Source: Quercus robur (taxonomy: Eukaryota > Streptophyta > Magnoliopsida > Fagales > Fagaceae). Taken from it: a stretch of 64,000 nt of DNA. The DNA is taken from positions 6,933,501 to 6,997,500 of the forward strand of contig NC_065535.1 of the NCBI RefSeq assembly GCF_932294415.1. The letters run 5' to 3'. Shown here one piece after another: positions 12,690 through 24,351 of this stretch. A program made the translations under genes and the position numbers. The stretch's first letter is position 1. Every line of letters starts with the position of its first letter. The notes beneath the pieces were generated by a model. That model was not told the DNA's origin and searched no databases. It saw nothing but the letters and a program-made list of their open reading frames with translations.

Positions 12690-12880
12690 ATTATAATTAA
12701 AATAATTTTTAAATGTGTGAATAGTATTGTGGGACCCGTGAACAGTGCATAAATAGTATTTTTTGTCCCCTACACAGTAAATTTATGTGATTTTACTATT
12801 CACGCACAGAAAAAAAAAAAAAAAAAAGACTGAAACGTAAACGCAAAACTAAACGTCAAATTAAGTGCAATCCAAACGGA
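12690..12880. mobile_element. MITE remnant upstream of KO-1
   Basis: The segment holds repeated gtgaatag/gtgggaccc motifs and ends in cgcaaaactaaacg and caatccaaacgga, like a widespread plant MITE whose termini read tccgtttggattgc. Its distal end is where the hAT-like element is inserted. A clear TIR pair and TSD were not resolved. Confidence 0.35.
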
Positions 12881-14054
12881 TAGACATGACAAAACGGGCG
12901 GGTCGGGTCGGGTTCGAGTCGGGTCAATCGGATTGCAGGTGAAACGGGTCACGAGTCAAAAACAGGTCATTTTAAGCGGGTTAAAAACGGGTTCGGGTCA
13001 ATTGGGTTGCGGGTCAGGTCGGGTTGACCCGTATTTTTCACATGAATTTTTTTATTTTTTATTTTTATATAGAAAACAACATGTATTTGTCATTGAAAAG
13101 TTATGCAACAAATTACTTGATATAAAATGCATTATTTTGAATTCACCACTTATATTAAGAATGAACTCAGTTAAACTCATTAATATTTATTCAATAATTT
13201 TAAAATTATAAAAATCCTAACATTGCTATCTAAAACAAAATAATACAAAGATAAGCAAAATAAATACACAAATTTTATTTCTACACAATATCAACATTCC
13301 AAAATATAAAACAAAATTACAAATGACATATTGAATAACTCATTTGATAAAGAATAAAAACATATAAGAAATATACTATCTTCAAAATTAATTTTATAAT
13401 CTATTATCAATTGTGGTTGACACTCTCTTTCAATTGAGATACACATTAAAGTTTGATTGCTTACTTATTTATACATGGTCTCTTTTATAAATATCATATC
13501 ATTGTTAAGCAACACACATACTAGGAAATATCATAATTTATTTTGAAAAGCCATTTATTTTGGACATAAATTGTTAAAAAAATAGGTCTAAGCATTCATA
13601 ATTTATGCTAATTTGATACTTTAGCTTCACTATTTTCACACTTGTAAATGTTTCTCACACATGTCTACAATTTTAAATCTATGTTTTTAACTCTACTGTA
13701 ATTAGATTATCTTGGCATGTACTTTACTATTTGATATTTAAAAATCTTTACTCACTACAAAATGCTCAACTATTTATCTTTCAATTAATTTACATGCAGT
13801 TCTGTAAATGCATCAATTGTTTCCTTAAAACTCACAATAAACAATTAAATCAATATTGTCTTAATTTTACTATTTTTTTTACCAAAAAAAAAAAGTTTTA
13901 AAAAAATGGTTTGGGTTCGAGTCGGGTCGCGGGTCGGGTCGGGTCGGGTCATGGGTCAACCCGTTTTTGCTACGGGTCAAAAAAATCGGGTTCGGGTTGG
14001 ATATTTTTCGGGTCGGGTCGGGTCAGAAAATTCTGATCCGTTTTGCCATGTCTA
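12881..14054. mobile_element. hAT-like non-autonomous element with (GGGTC)n ends
   Basis: The left end tagacatgacaaaacgg matches the reverse complement of the right end, tagacatggcaaaacgg. Eight-base flanks caaacgga (12873-12880) and caaacagg (14055-14062) agree at six positions, fitting a decayed hAT-type 8-bp duplication. Both subterminal regions (12895-13030 and 13905-14035) are packed with gggtcgggt repeats in the same orientation. The ~0.9-kb centre is AT-rich and non-coding. The element lies 355 bp upstream of the KO-1 start codon. Confidence 0.7.
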
Positions 14055-14062
14055 CAAACAGG

Positions 14063-16312
14063 TACATAGTGGAACACACCTTAGTTGTACATCACACCTT
14101 AGTTCCATATTAATTTGGAAGGACCACATGAAAAATTAATACTTTTAAAATCAATAAATTATTAAAATGGTTGTAATATATATATTTATATATGTGCTAG
14201 CCTCTATGCACGCGTTGTTTGTTCTCAGTGACTTTTTTTTTTTTTTTTTTAATTTTTTAAAATATATATATCTTGAATATATAAAGAATCAAGACAAAAA
14301 AAATAAAACTCTGAACTCATATCCTAAAATTTACTTGAATCCTAATAGCTAAAATGAAATACATTGTGTTTGTTTGTTTAGATCCCTTAAAAACAGATTA
14401 GTTTAACCCAATGAATTAGCTAAATATTTACTTAGGTTAATTATGAGATCTAAGTTAAATACATGCAAACATATTACTTGGTGTAGAAAAGTAAAGAAGA
14501 CAGTAATATGATGACTTGGAAAAACCAATGAAACCAACCGTTTTAAAGTAAAAATTTGAGAAGGATTTAAACTAACTATTTTCAAGGTAAACAAATCCAC
14601 CATGATAGAATGGAACATTACAATAGATTTAAACCTAAATATAAAGCTACCTCATGTAGAACTTACTAACACGACTACGTGCAGTTTCGACTCCACGAAC
14701 TCTTCTATCTTAGATTTGCTGAACACAAACACTCACGTTTATGATTTTGAGATCCCACTCAAAAGTTTCAAATTATCAGCAATTATTGATCTGGTAGTAG
14801 CAACTTTTGATCTACTGGTTCTAATGGTATGAGAATGATTTTCGGTATTGATTTTGAAAGGAGAAAGCATGGTACCTTTTAGATCTCACAAGAGCACCTC
14901 CAAAGTTATAACAAAACGTGTCTTAGGGTTTCCTTTATATAATAGGAGAATTAAATCTGAAACCTTAATCACTTAATGGGCTTAACAGATCGATGGGCTT
15001 TAATTAAATTCTATAGAACTTGTATTTCAATCGGTTGAACCTGTTCTCTCGATCGGTCGAACCTGGCATGTTTCGAATTCTTGAACCTGCAACTTCCTTT
15101 TTCTTGTATTCTGACTTGCAGCACCTTGAGTATTGTCTAATAAACCCTATAGACTCTAAAATCTATACCTAAACAAGTTTGTGCTCACGGTTTGCTAATT
15201 GTTCTAAACTTTTAGAGCCCAACACATTGCAAACCACACTATAACAAATTTGCAGTCTCTTATCATGTCTAGAATTCCTTAGCAAGACAAAGAATTTGAG
15301 TAATGTTGATAATACCAAACCAGTCCTGAATTTGGTCCTATAACTCTAACTAAGGCCATAGAAATAAAAGCTCCATCATGCTAGCAAAACTCTCTGCATA
15401 TCTTATTAACAAAAAGTCAATAATTTAAATGAACGTGTACATGAATAAATATATAGGTACGTATTCAAACTCAATATATCCTCAAAGCTATGTAGGAATT
15501 AAAAAAAAAAGAACAGTACAAGATTACTTGGAGAAATTGCCGAAAACATTATTATTTTTTCCCTATGTCATTGAGTAACTCTTAAATATGTTGAGACTAC
15601 TGTGGATTTTTTTGTAAGAAGAGAAGAGATAAAGATGGTGAAATGTGGATTAAAAATTCTGGATAACATTAAAAATTTAAAAGAGAAAAAGAACAAGAAA
15701 AACAATTACCAGGCACGCAAAACATAGGAGTGTGAGAAATCTTTTTTTGTTTTCCAGTGTTAAATCCATTAGCCTGGTGGGGGAGTCTTTTATAGGGAAA
15801 AAAAAAAATCCTATTCCATTGTGGTTACAAACCTCCGATTGTATGTTTAGTTAAGTGCCTAATTTAAAGGGAAGAGATAAAGATTAAGTAGAAAAATCTG
15901 AAAATTTTAAAGAGAGGAAAACGAAAGAAAAAAAAAAAAAAGGATGAGAAGTTATAGTCGGAGTGTTTTTTTTTTTTTTTTTTCCAAAATAAAGAAAAGA
16001 ACATTTCTCAATAATAATAATAATAATAATAAAGAAGATATGAGATGGAAAAAAAATGTGTAAGATTAGGGGCCAAGGAAACCGAAAAATTTTTATGAAA
16101 AAAATGCTAAATTTTAGGGAATAAAAAGATGAATGTGAAGGAAAAAAAAATCCTAAATTTTAGAAGTTCTCTTTTTGAATTCAAAATGAAATCTATTATT
16201 TGTTTGTTTAACACTTATAATCCTATTTCTAAGAGAAGTTACCTCTCAAATAGTAGCATAGATATAAATAGTAGTATATATATAATAGAATAGATATTTA
16301 TACTTCTCTCTC

Positions 16313-16350
<38 letters not shown>

Positions 16351-16859
16351 CTACTACTACTGTATAGTAGTAGTATAGATATATATATATATATATAAAT
16401 ACTACTATATATATATATTTTTGGAGAAGATATGACAAATTAATGATTCTTAGTTTGTTAATTTTGATGTACTGCACGCCATATTAGTTTGTTAATTTAT
16501 ATTGCATGTTAAATTCAAATTAATACATTACAAAAACAAAAGAAAATATATATATATATATATATATATTTATTACTGTTTTAAGAGACCTGACAAAATT
16601 GAACTCGAATGAAACAATTTGTCGAAATTGGAAGAAATAAGTAATTAAGTACAAGGATAAGTTTAACCTCTGAAAAAATGGGTCATTGAAACCTAACCCA
16701 TGAAAACATATAAGGTATTGGTTTTATCCCGTTGATTAAAACGGGTTAAAATAAAATTTAATTTTGTCACTAGCAAAAACTCCCCCCCTTCTTCTTCTTC
16801 ATTTTTTTTCCCTTTCTATTTTTAATATTTAGCTTTAGCTTCTCATTTTGGTTGTAATT
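14063..16859. other. Intergenic spacer upstream of KO-1
   Basis: No gene is supported. The first ~70 bases align with DNA next to the solo LTR upstream of KO-2 (about 50545-50573). The stretch 16430-16830 aligns with 51690-52060, so this is one copy of a duplicated spacer. A tcgatcggtcgaacct tract near 15040 looks repeat-derived but could not be classified. Microsatellites: (TAA)n near 16010-16033, and (TA)n near 16315-16345, 16378-16398 and 16546-16570. Confidence 0.5.
16255..16425. repeat. AT-rich palindromic microsatellite cluster
   Basis: Several (TA)n tracts enclose tactactactac and tagtagtagta in inverted orientation (about 16350-16378), so the region can fold as a cruciform. It is a replication-slippage type of sequence, with no coding content. 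Confidence 0.7.
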
Positions 16860-16864
16860 GTTAA

Positions 16865-17664
16865 TGTGGGGGGCAACTATCTAGAAGGTAATATTAAAGC
16901 TGTATGAATTGGTGGGCCTGTGGCCCAATCTGAGGATGGTTAAATAAGGTTATAATGGGAATAGTGTAAGAAGAAGAAGTAAAGATTGTATGTGATAGTC
17001 CAAAATACATCCGAGGAGAAAATTCATCTCGGAAATGGAGATTCGAGGTCAGTAAGAATGTCTTATCATCCCAGGCAGCCTTCAAGGTTGCGTCACAACT
17101 AAGAGTCGGGCATTGGATAAGGGATGAGCAAAGGGTGACAACAAATATCTTCAAAAGCTGCTACCTCCGCATTAAATGCCTCCCAACCATCTCTCTGGCC
17201 GCATTAATGTGGAGGTGATACCTGAACAATGATCAAGCAACCTTACAGCTACTAGTTGATGGTTTTGGGAGGTGTTGGATGGGACAAGAAGGAGTTCCTA
17301 GAATCCAATCTACACGTGTATGGTAAGAATGATACCAAGATTGTAATATATAGCATGGGAAGGTGACCTAAAAAAAAGTGAGAGGGGATCAGAAGAAAAA
17401 ACAAAAGAAATCTTTGTAATAACATTGTGAACTCTTGGGACTTTGTTCATCAACAAAACATTATAACATAAGCTCCTCAGGCCGTACCGAGGACGTATTT
17501 TCTCATTTTACTTGTGTTCAACAACCTTAATTCAACAACTTTTATTGTCTTTCTTCTGGAGTAGAACTAGTTCTTTCACCCACACTCTATAAATTTATTG
17601 TTTGGGCTTGTTGTGCGAAAACCCAATCTTATTCTTGGTCCAATCCAAAAATTCAGTCCTTACA
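16865..17664 (+). repeat. 5' LTR of E1
   Basis: Starts TGTGGGGGG and ends CCTTACA. A TATA-like taatatatagc lies near 17343. It carries 77 bp (17579-17655) that are missing from the 3' LTR. Confidence 0.95.
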
Positions 17665-17802
17665 ATTGGCGCTGTTTGTGGGAAGAGCTTGATCTATTCT
17701 GAAAGAAATTCGGGTACAACGTTCAAGATGGAAGAAGCAGGTCCACACCAAGCAGCAACAGGACCACACCAGGTGGATGCTAATCTACACCAAGCATAAT
17801 CA

Positions 17803-18797
17803 ATGGGTTCTCAGTATAGCAATCCACGTAGGAGCCTCGAATGGAGAGGAGATCGTGAGGGAAGTGTGCACACAGCTCATACTGGTAAAAGCCAGTCTCG
17901 AGGGAAGAGTCGCGTTTCCTATGCAAAGAATGATAGGGACATCCAACATGAAATCAATGAATTGAAGAGGGAATTACGCCACGCACGGCGAATACATTCA
18001 TCGCCCAACTTCGAGCTGTCTTCCGAGGAGACGGATGGTGTTAGTTATAAATAGAGATCTAGAACTCCACCCAACGAGACTTTCTCCTACGACGAGGAGT
18101 ATCACCATAAACGTAGATATAAGAGCCCACATCGCAGAGGTCTAGGGAATGATGCCATGAACAAGGCGTTGAGTCAGGTTTCTAAGTCAACCTTCACGCG
18201 AAATATAGAAGGTGCGAGTCTTCCTCGGTGATTCCATCAACCTACGTTCACCATTTATAATGGTCGAACAGATCCAGTGGAACATGTCAGCCACTTTAAT
18301 CAAAGGATGACTGTTCATTCTAAGGATGAGGCTTTGATGTGTAAGGTCTTTCCATCTAGTTTGGACCTAGTGGCGATGAGGTGGTTCAATGGTTTGAGGC
18401 AAATTATATTGATTCCTTTAAGAAGCTCACCCGAGCCTTTGGTGCTCGCTTCATTACTTGTAGCAGGGTTCCTTGGCCTTTGGGATCCTTGTTATCTATG
18501 TCTATGCGGGAGGGGGAAACTCTGAAGGTCTACTTCGATAGATACTGGGAGATGTTTAACGAAATAGACGGAGACTATGACGATGTGGCCATTAGTACTT
18601 TCAAGGTTGGACTTCCAATTGAGCATGATCTGAGGAAGTCTTTGACTGGTAAACCTGTTACCAGTGTGCGCCAACTTATAGATCAGATTGATAAGTACAG
18701 AAGGGTGGAGGAAGACCAAATACAGGGAAAAGGAAAGGCTAAGGTGATCCCTCAGGAGAGGAGGGATTTCAGGTCTGACCGGTATAACAATAATTGA
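17803..18797 (+). pseudogene. E1 gag, disrupted
   Basis: Begins at the ATG of MGSQYSNPRR, about 140 bp after the LTR. A basic, Ser/Arg-rich N-terminal part is followed by the core of a retrotransposon gag domain, recognisable around MRWFNGL, LTRAFGARF and LKVYFDRYWEMFNEI. Stops interrupt it at 18052 and 18229 (the latter where E2 has Trp). A frameshift near 18395 moves the frame to that of the downstream ORF, which closes at 18795. A zinc-knuckle-like YHQDHGHTTKDC follows at about 18970-19010. It would form the RNA-binding capsid protein of the element but cannot be made intact. Confidence 0.85.
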
Positions 18798-19064
18798 CCT
18801 CAGAAAGATTTTGTTGGGTAGCTAGGATTTGCCAACACCCAGGTGGTTAATGCTGTATTCCAAGAACCAGTCTAACAGGTTCTGGAGAAGATTAAAAATG
18901 AGCCGTTCTTTAAATGGCCGAACAAGATGGCAGGAGATCCTATGAGGCGCAATCATAACCTTTACTGGCAATATCATCAGGATCATGGACATACTACCAA
19001 GGATTGCAGAAACTTATGGGACCATTTGGACCAACTAGTTTGGGAGGGGAAGTTGAAATAACTC

Positions 19065-19784
19065 TTGCATCATTCCAGTGGTCGGGGAAGCCAAACAGGT
19101 TCTAAGCTTCGGGGAGATGCTTTTTCAAGACTCCCTCTTGGCATAATAAACGTCATTTTTGTTACCCCGGGGAGGACCGGGTCTTGTCCTTCTAGAGTAA
19201 TGTTAATATCTCGTTACCCAGCCGAGAAATCCAGCTCAATGCCTAAGAAAGTCAAGATGGGCACCCCACTAGTGTTAGGTTTTTCAGATGAGGAAAAACT
19301 TGGAACCATACAGCCCCATGGTGATGCTTTAGTTGTTACATTTAGAATTGGCGGGTACGTTGTGAAAATGGTGATGATTGACCAAGGCAGCGAAGTTGAG
19401 ATAATGTACCCTGACTTATATAAGGGGCCAAATTTGAAACCTGAAAACTTGATAACCTACAGTTCTCCTCTGGTTAGTTTTGAAGATAAAATGGTCGTTC
19501 CAAAAGGTCAGATCAGATTACCTATGCAGACCGGCACGGATGTGGTGGAAGTGGACTTCATTGTAGTGGATGCTTTCTCTCCCTACACGACCATTATGGG
19601 CAGGCCCTGGCTTTATACCCTGGAGGCCGTCTCCTCTACTCTTCACCAGAAGATGAAGTACCCATCCAGAGGCCAGGTTTTGGAGATAGTAGGAAATCAG
19701 TCTACAGCCAAACAATGCCTGGTAGCGGCCATCCAACATCGGCCTGAGGCTGAAATCTCGACCACTGCTAATAATGGTTTATAG
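19065..19784 (+). pseudogene. E1 protease region
   Basis: Retroviral-type aspartic protease. The active-site region reads MIDQGSEVEIMY, followed by GQIRLPM and a hydrophobic IMGRPWL end segment, in the order expected for the family. It shares the reading frame of the gag end and RT but is separated from them by in-frame stops, including 19058-19060 and 19782-19784. Plant Tat elements commonly have DQGS where other proteases have D[ST]G, so the motif itself is not necessarily defective. Confidence 0.85.
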
Positions 19785-19802
19785 CAATCAGAAACTCCGA
19801 CG

Positions 19803-21690
19803 TTGCCCTTCAATGTACCAGCTGACGAGGCAAAATGTGAAGATCTAGAGAGGGTAATTGTTGGTGATGATCTGGAAAAGTTATTTCAGGTTGGAGCTCA
19901 ATTGCCTTTGCAGGAAAGGGATCAATTGGTTGAATTCCTTAGAAAAAATGTTGATGTCTTCGCATGGAGCGTATATGAAACCCTAGGTGTATATCCAAGT
20001 TTCATTTGTCATCATTTGAATGTTAACCCTTCCATCACTCCTAGGAGACAGCCACCTCGGCGTTCGTCAAAAGAGCACGCCGAGGCTGTTAGAAATGAAG
20101 TAACAAAGCTCAAACAGGCAGGGGCTATCAAGGAAGTGTTCTACCCTCAATGGTTAGCTAACACGGTAGTGGTAAAAAAGAAAACCGGGAAATGGCATGT
20201 GTGTGTGGATTTCACAGACCTCAACAAGGCCTATCCCAAAGATCCTTTCCCTATGCCTCGGATAGATCAATTGGTGGATGCGACGATAGGTCATCATTGG
20301 ATGAGTTTTTTGGACTCATTTCAAGGATATCACCAAATACCATTAGTGTTGGACGATCAGGAAAAGACAGCTTTTGTTACTCCCGTTGGAAACTATCACT
20401 ACAAAGTGATGCCTTTTGGTTTGAAAAATGCAGGGTCTACTTATCAGCGGATGATGACTAAAATGTCTGAACCACAGTTGGGCAGGAGTATTGAAGTCTA
20501 TATTGATGATATGGTTCTAAAGAGTAAGGTGGTGTCTAAGCATGTGGGTGATCTTGCGAACATTTTTGGAATTCTGAGAAAGCACAAGTTACGCTTGAAT
20601 GCTTTTAAGTGTTCATTTGGGGTAGGCTCAGGAAAGTTCTTAGGCTACATGGTGACTTATAGGGGAATTGAGGTAAACCCAAATCAGATTAAGGTCATTA
20701 ATGGCTTGCAAGCACCTCGGAATCTCAAGGAGGTCCAGAAATTAACCGAGATGACTGCTACTCTAAACCGATTTATCTCTAGGTCAGCAGATAAATGCAG
20801 ACCATTTTTCCTTTTGCTGCATAAATGGAAGGGATTTGAATGGACCAAGGAGTATGCTGTAGCATTTCAACAGCTTAAAGAGTACCTATCTCGGCCACCC
20901 ATCATGTCCAGTCCTGAGGTGGACGAGGTTCTGTTTGCTTACCTGGCGGTAGCCTCTCATGCGATAAGCTTTGTCTTGATACGAATAGAAAGTGGCATCC
21001 AAAGACCCGTTTATTACGTAAGTAAGTCGCTTCACGAAACTAAGGTTTGATATGTATCACTAGAGAAGGCCATCTTGGCAGTAGTGCATGCTACACGAAA
21101 ACTCCCCCACTATTTTCAGGTGCACACCGTGGTTGTTCTAACTCAATTACCGCTTAAGTCAATACTTTGGAGTGCAAATTATACCAAGAGGATTGCTAAA
21201 TGGGGCACAATCCTAGGGGCTTTTGACATCAAATATATGCCTCGTACCTCTGTAAAAGGCCAGGTCCTCGTCGATTTGGTAGCCGAATTTGTTGAATTTC
21301 CTGAAGAAATAGATGTGAAGCATCATGGCATGGATGAAAAATTAGTTGGCCTAATCTCCGCACAATATCCCTTACCCTGGAACGTATATGTGGATGGAGC
21401 AGCAAACCAGCGGGGATCAAGTGTGGGGCTGGTTCTGATATCTCCTGAAAAGATCACCATTGAAAAATCTTTGAGGTTGGGGTTCTCGGCTACCAACAAT
21501 GAAGCAGAATATGAAGCTCTGTTGACGGGAATGACGATGGTTTAGAAAATGGGTGGAAAGACAGTGGAAATGTTCTCAGATTCAAGACTGGTCGTAAGCC
21601 AAGTAAAAGGGGAATTGGAAGCTCGAGATACAAGAATGCAGAAATATTTGGGCCAAGTTAGGCATATGAATCAAAATTTGAATTCTTTGA
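19803..21690 (+). pseudogene. E1 reverse transcriptase and two RNase H domains
   Basis: The reverse transcriptase is well preserved over 415 codons: fingers motif WHVCVDFTDLNKAYPKD, LDSFQGYHQI, MPFGLKNAGSTYQR, and the catalytic YIDDM at about 20499-20513. RNase H follows (FAYLAVASHAISFVL, VYYVSKSL, HYFQVHTVVVLT). A second, archaeal-type RNase H starts at WNVYVDGAANQRGS (about 21378) and contains NNEAEYEALL. Stops occur at 21048 and 21543, and a frameshift lies near 21680. This enzyme would copy the element RNA into DNA. The double RNase H supports placement in Tat. Confidence 0.9.
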
Positions 21691-21694
21691 CTTA

Positions 21695-23098
21695 TTGCAT
21701 ATTCCCATAAGTGGAAATACCCATGCAGACTCTTTGGCTACCCTTGCTACTTCCTCGGCACAGGATTTGCCTCGAGTAATACTTGTCGAAGACTTATGCA
21801 CCCCTACCCTAATAAAGAAAGACTTGCTCCAGGTCCATCAAATCAAGCTAGGACCAAGCTGGATGGATCTTATACTGCTATTCCTTGAAAGGGATATATT
21901 GCCTGAAGAGAAGTTAGCAGCTGAGAAATTACGAAGGAAAGCTCCTCGGTTTTGGCTATCTGAGGATGAAAAGTTGTACAAACGTTCTTTTTCTAGACCA
22001 TACCTGCTTTGTGTACATCCCGAGGCATCAGAATTACTCCTAGAAGAACTACCTGAAGGAATTTGCGGAAGTCACACAGGAGGAAGATCCTTATCTCACC
22101 GGGCCATTACTCAAGGATACTGGTGGTCAAGCATGCAAAAAGAAGCACAAGAATATGTTAGAAAATGTGATAAGTGTCAAAGATTCGCGCCAAACATTCA
22201 CCAGCCTGGAGGAGTTCTTAATCCTCTTTCCAGCCCTTGGCCTTTTGCTCAATGGGGTTTGGATATTGTAGGTCCTTTCCCTAAAGCACTAGGAAATAAA
22301 AAGTACCTGCTGGTCAGCACATACTATTTTACCAAGTGGGTCGAAGCTGAACCTTTGGCTAATATCAGAGATGTGGATGTCAAAAGGTTTATCTGGAAGA
22401 ATATCGTTACTCGATTCGAGGTTCCCTATACCCTCATCTCGGATAATGGCCTTCAATATGATAGCAAAGCCTTCATGCAGTACTGTTTTGATCTGGGGAT
22501 AAAGAATAGATATTCCACTTTAGCCTATCCGTAAGGAAATGGGCAAGCTGAAATTGTCAACAAGGTTATAATGAATGGACTTAAAAAGAAGTTGGACGAT
22601 GCAAAGGGAAAATGGGTGGAAGAATTACCACATGTCCTTTAGACGTATCGAACAACGCCTCGACGGTCAATAGGAGAGACCCCTTTCTCAATGACATATG
22701 GATCCGAGACTGTAATCCCTCTGTAAACAGGTTTCCTGACGTTGAGAACAAATGCATTTACCCCGGACGATAATGATGGGTTGCTGGAAAAAAGTCTGGA
22801 CTTGATCGAAGAGCGAAAAGAGAATGTAATAGTCCAGCTGGCCTACTACCAACATAAACTCAAGCAAAGTTATGATACCAATGTAAAGCTAAGACCATTG
22901 GCCCCAGGAGATTTGGTGTTGAGAAAAGTTTTAGGGACTACCAAGAATCCAACCTGGGGAAAATTAGGGCCTAATTGGGAAGGGCCATATAGAATCACTT
23001 TGGTGGTAGGAATAGATGCATACTATTTGGAGGATTTAGACGAAAGAACTGTACTCTATCCTTGGAATGTAAACAACCTAAAAAGGTATTATTATTAA
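21695..23098 (+). pseudogene. E1 integrase
   Basis: HHCC zinc domain (GSHTGGRSLSHR, then CDKCQRF), the catalytic core with Asp in LDIVGPF, Asp in ISDNG and Glu in GNGQAE, then a C-terminal part with LAPGDLVLRKV and WEGPYRI typical of gypsy integrases. One continuous frame carries stops at 22532, 22640 and 22723. The enzyme inserts the DNA copy into the genome, but this one is truncated by the stops. Confidence 0.9.
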
Positions 23099-23160
23099 TA
23101 AAATAGCCCTGTTTAGTTCTTCTTTAATTCGTTCCAACCATGTATCATGTGTTCCCCCAT

Positions 23161-23808
23161 CTATTGAAGTATTGAACAGAAACTAAGCCACGTTAGGTTC
23201 CTTGGACCACAGATTTAGTGGAAATTAATATCCTTTAACATCTATTGAAGTATTGAATAGAAACTAAGTTATGTCAAGTTCCTCGAACCACAGACTTAGT
23301 GGAAATTAATACCCTTTGACATCTATTGAAGTATTGAACAGAAACTAAGTCATGTCAGGTTCCTCGGACTACAGACTTAGTGTAAATTAATACCCTTTGA
23401 CATCTATTGAAGTATTGACCAGAAACTAAGTCATGTCAGGTTTCTTGAACCACAGACTTAGTGGAAATTAATACCCTTTGATATCTATTGAAGTATTGAA
23501 CAGAAACTAAGTCATGTCAGGTTCCTCAGACCACAGACTTAGTGGAAATTAATACCTTTTGACATCTATTGAAGTATTGAACAGAAACTAAGTCATGTCA
23601 GGTTCCTCAGACCACAGACTTAGTGGAAATTAATACCCTTTGACATTTATTAAAGTATTGAACATAAACTAAGTCATGTCAGGTTCCTCGGACCACAGAC
23701 TTAGTGGAAATTAATACCCTTTGACATCTATTGAAGTATTGAACAAAACTAAGTCGTAGTAGGCTCCTCCGACCACAGACTTGATGAAAATTAATGCACT
23801 ATGGTACC
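23161..23808. repeat. Eight tandem copies of an 81-bp unit in E1
   Basis: The landmark ctattgaagtattga recurs at 23161, 23242, 23323, 23404, 23485, 23566, 23647 (as ttattaaag) and 23728, exactly 81 bp apart. A diverged partial ninth copy follows. Each unit contains tcctcggaccacagacttag or close variants. No long frame crosses it on either strand. It sits between the end of pol and the 3' end of the reverse-oriented gene. Confidence 0.95.
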
Positions 23809-24351
23809 TATTAGAATGCTAGTCCAACATAAACTTAAGCATTTAAAGGGAATGAACCCTTAATTCCTTTCCTCGGATCACAAGGTTCGTTATCACCTAA
23901 TAAATATATATCCTGCAGTAAGCCCATGAGCATCACTTAAAGTATTCTGGGGTGCCCTGGACTTAGCCTTATTTGATCAAGCATTAGAACATTTTCTTGA
24001 AGTGAAACTTGTTAAGATTGATAGATTCAAAATATGTCTTAATAGCGCTACGAGTTCAATGGTTACAATCCACTCTTACTACCAATTAAAAATATGTGTA
24101 AGCTTTGTTTTTCTCTTGTATAATCAACTTTGCGCTTTCCTGGCATATGATTATGTTCAAACAAAGGACAACCAAAATGAAAATTACTTAGAAAGAAAAA
24201 TACAATATAAATAATAAAACAAAGAAAGTAAAAATAAAATAAATGACAACTCATACGAATTTGAGAAAGTAAAAATGCATATTTCATTAAAACATGTCCT
24301 AGAGAAAACGAATTCCATTACAAAATCATAATTACATTACAAAATGAGGAT
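23809..24351. other. E1 non-coding segment between the convergent genes
   Basis: AT-rich. It holds cctcggatcacaaggttc near 23872, a degraded echo of the 81-bp core, but no open frame with a recognisable domain. It is probably the shared 3' untranslated region of pol and the antisense gene. Confidence 0.5.

Noticed and set aside
12895..14035. GGGTC repeats as possible telomere-like DNA
   Set aside because: They are not the plant TTTAGGG repeat and lie inside a TIR element as subterminal arrays.
23161..23808. Evenly spaced repeats that might suggest a CRISPR array
   Set aside because: The 81-bp units are contiguous, with no unique spacers, in a plant retroelement.
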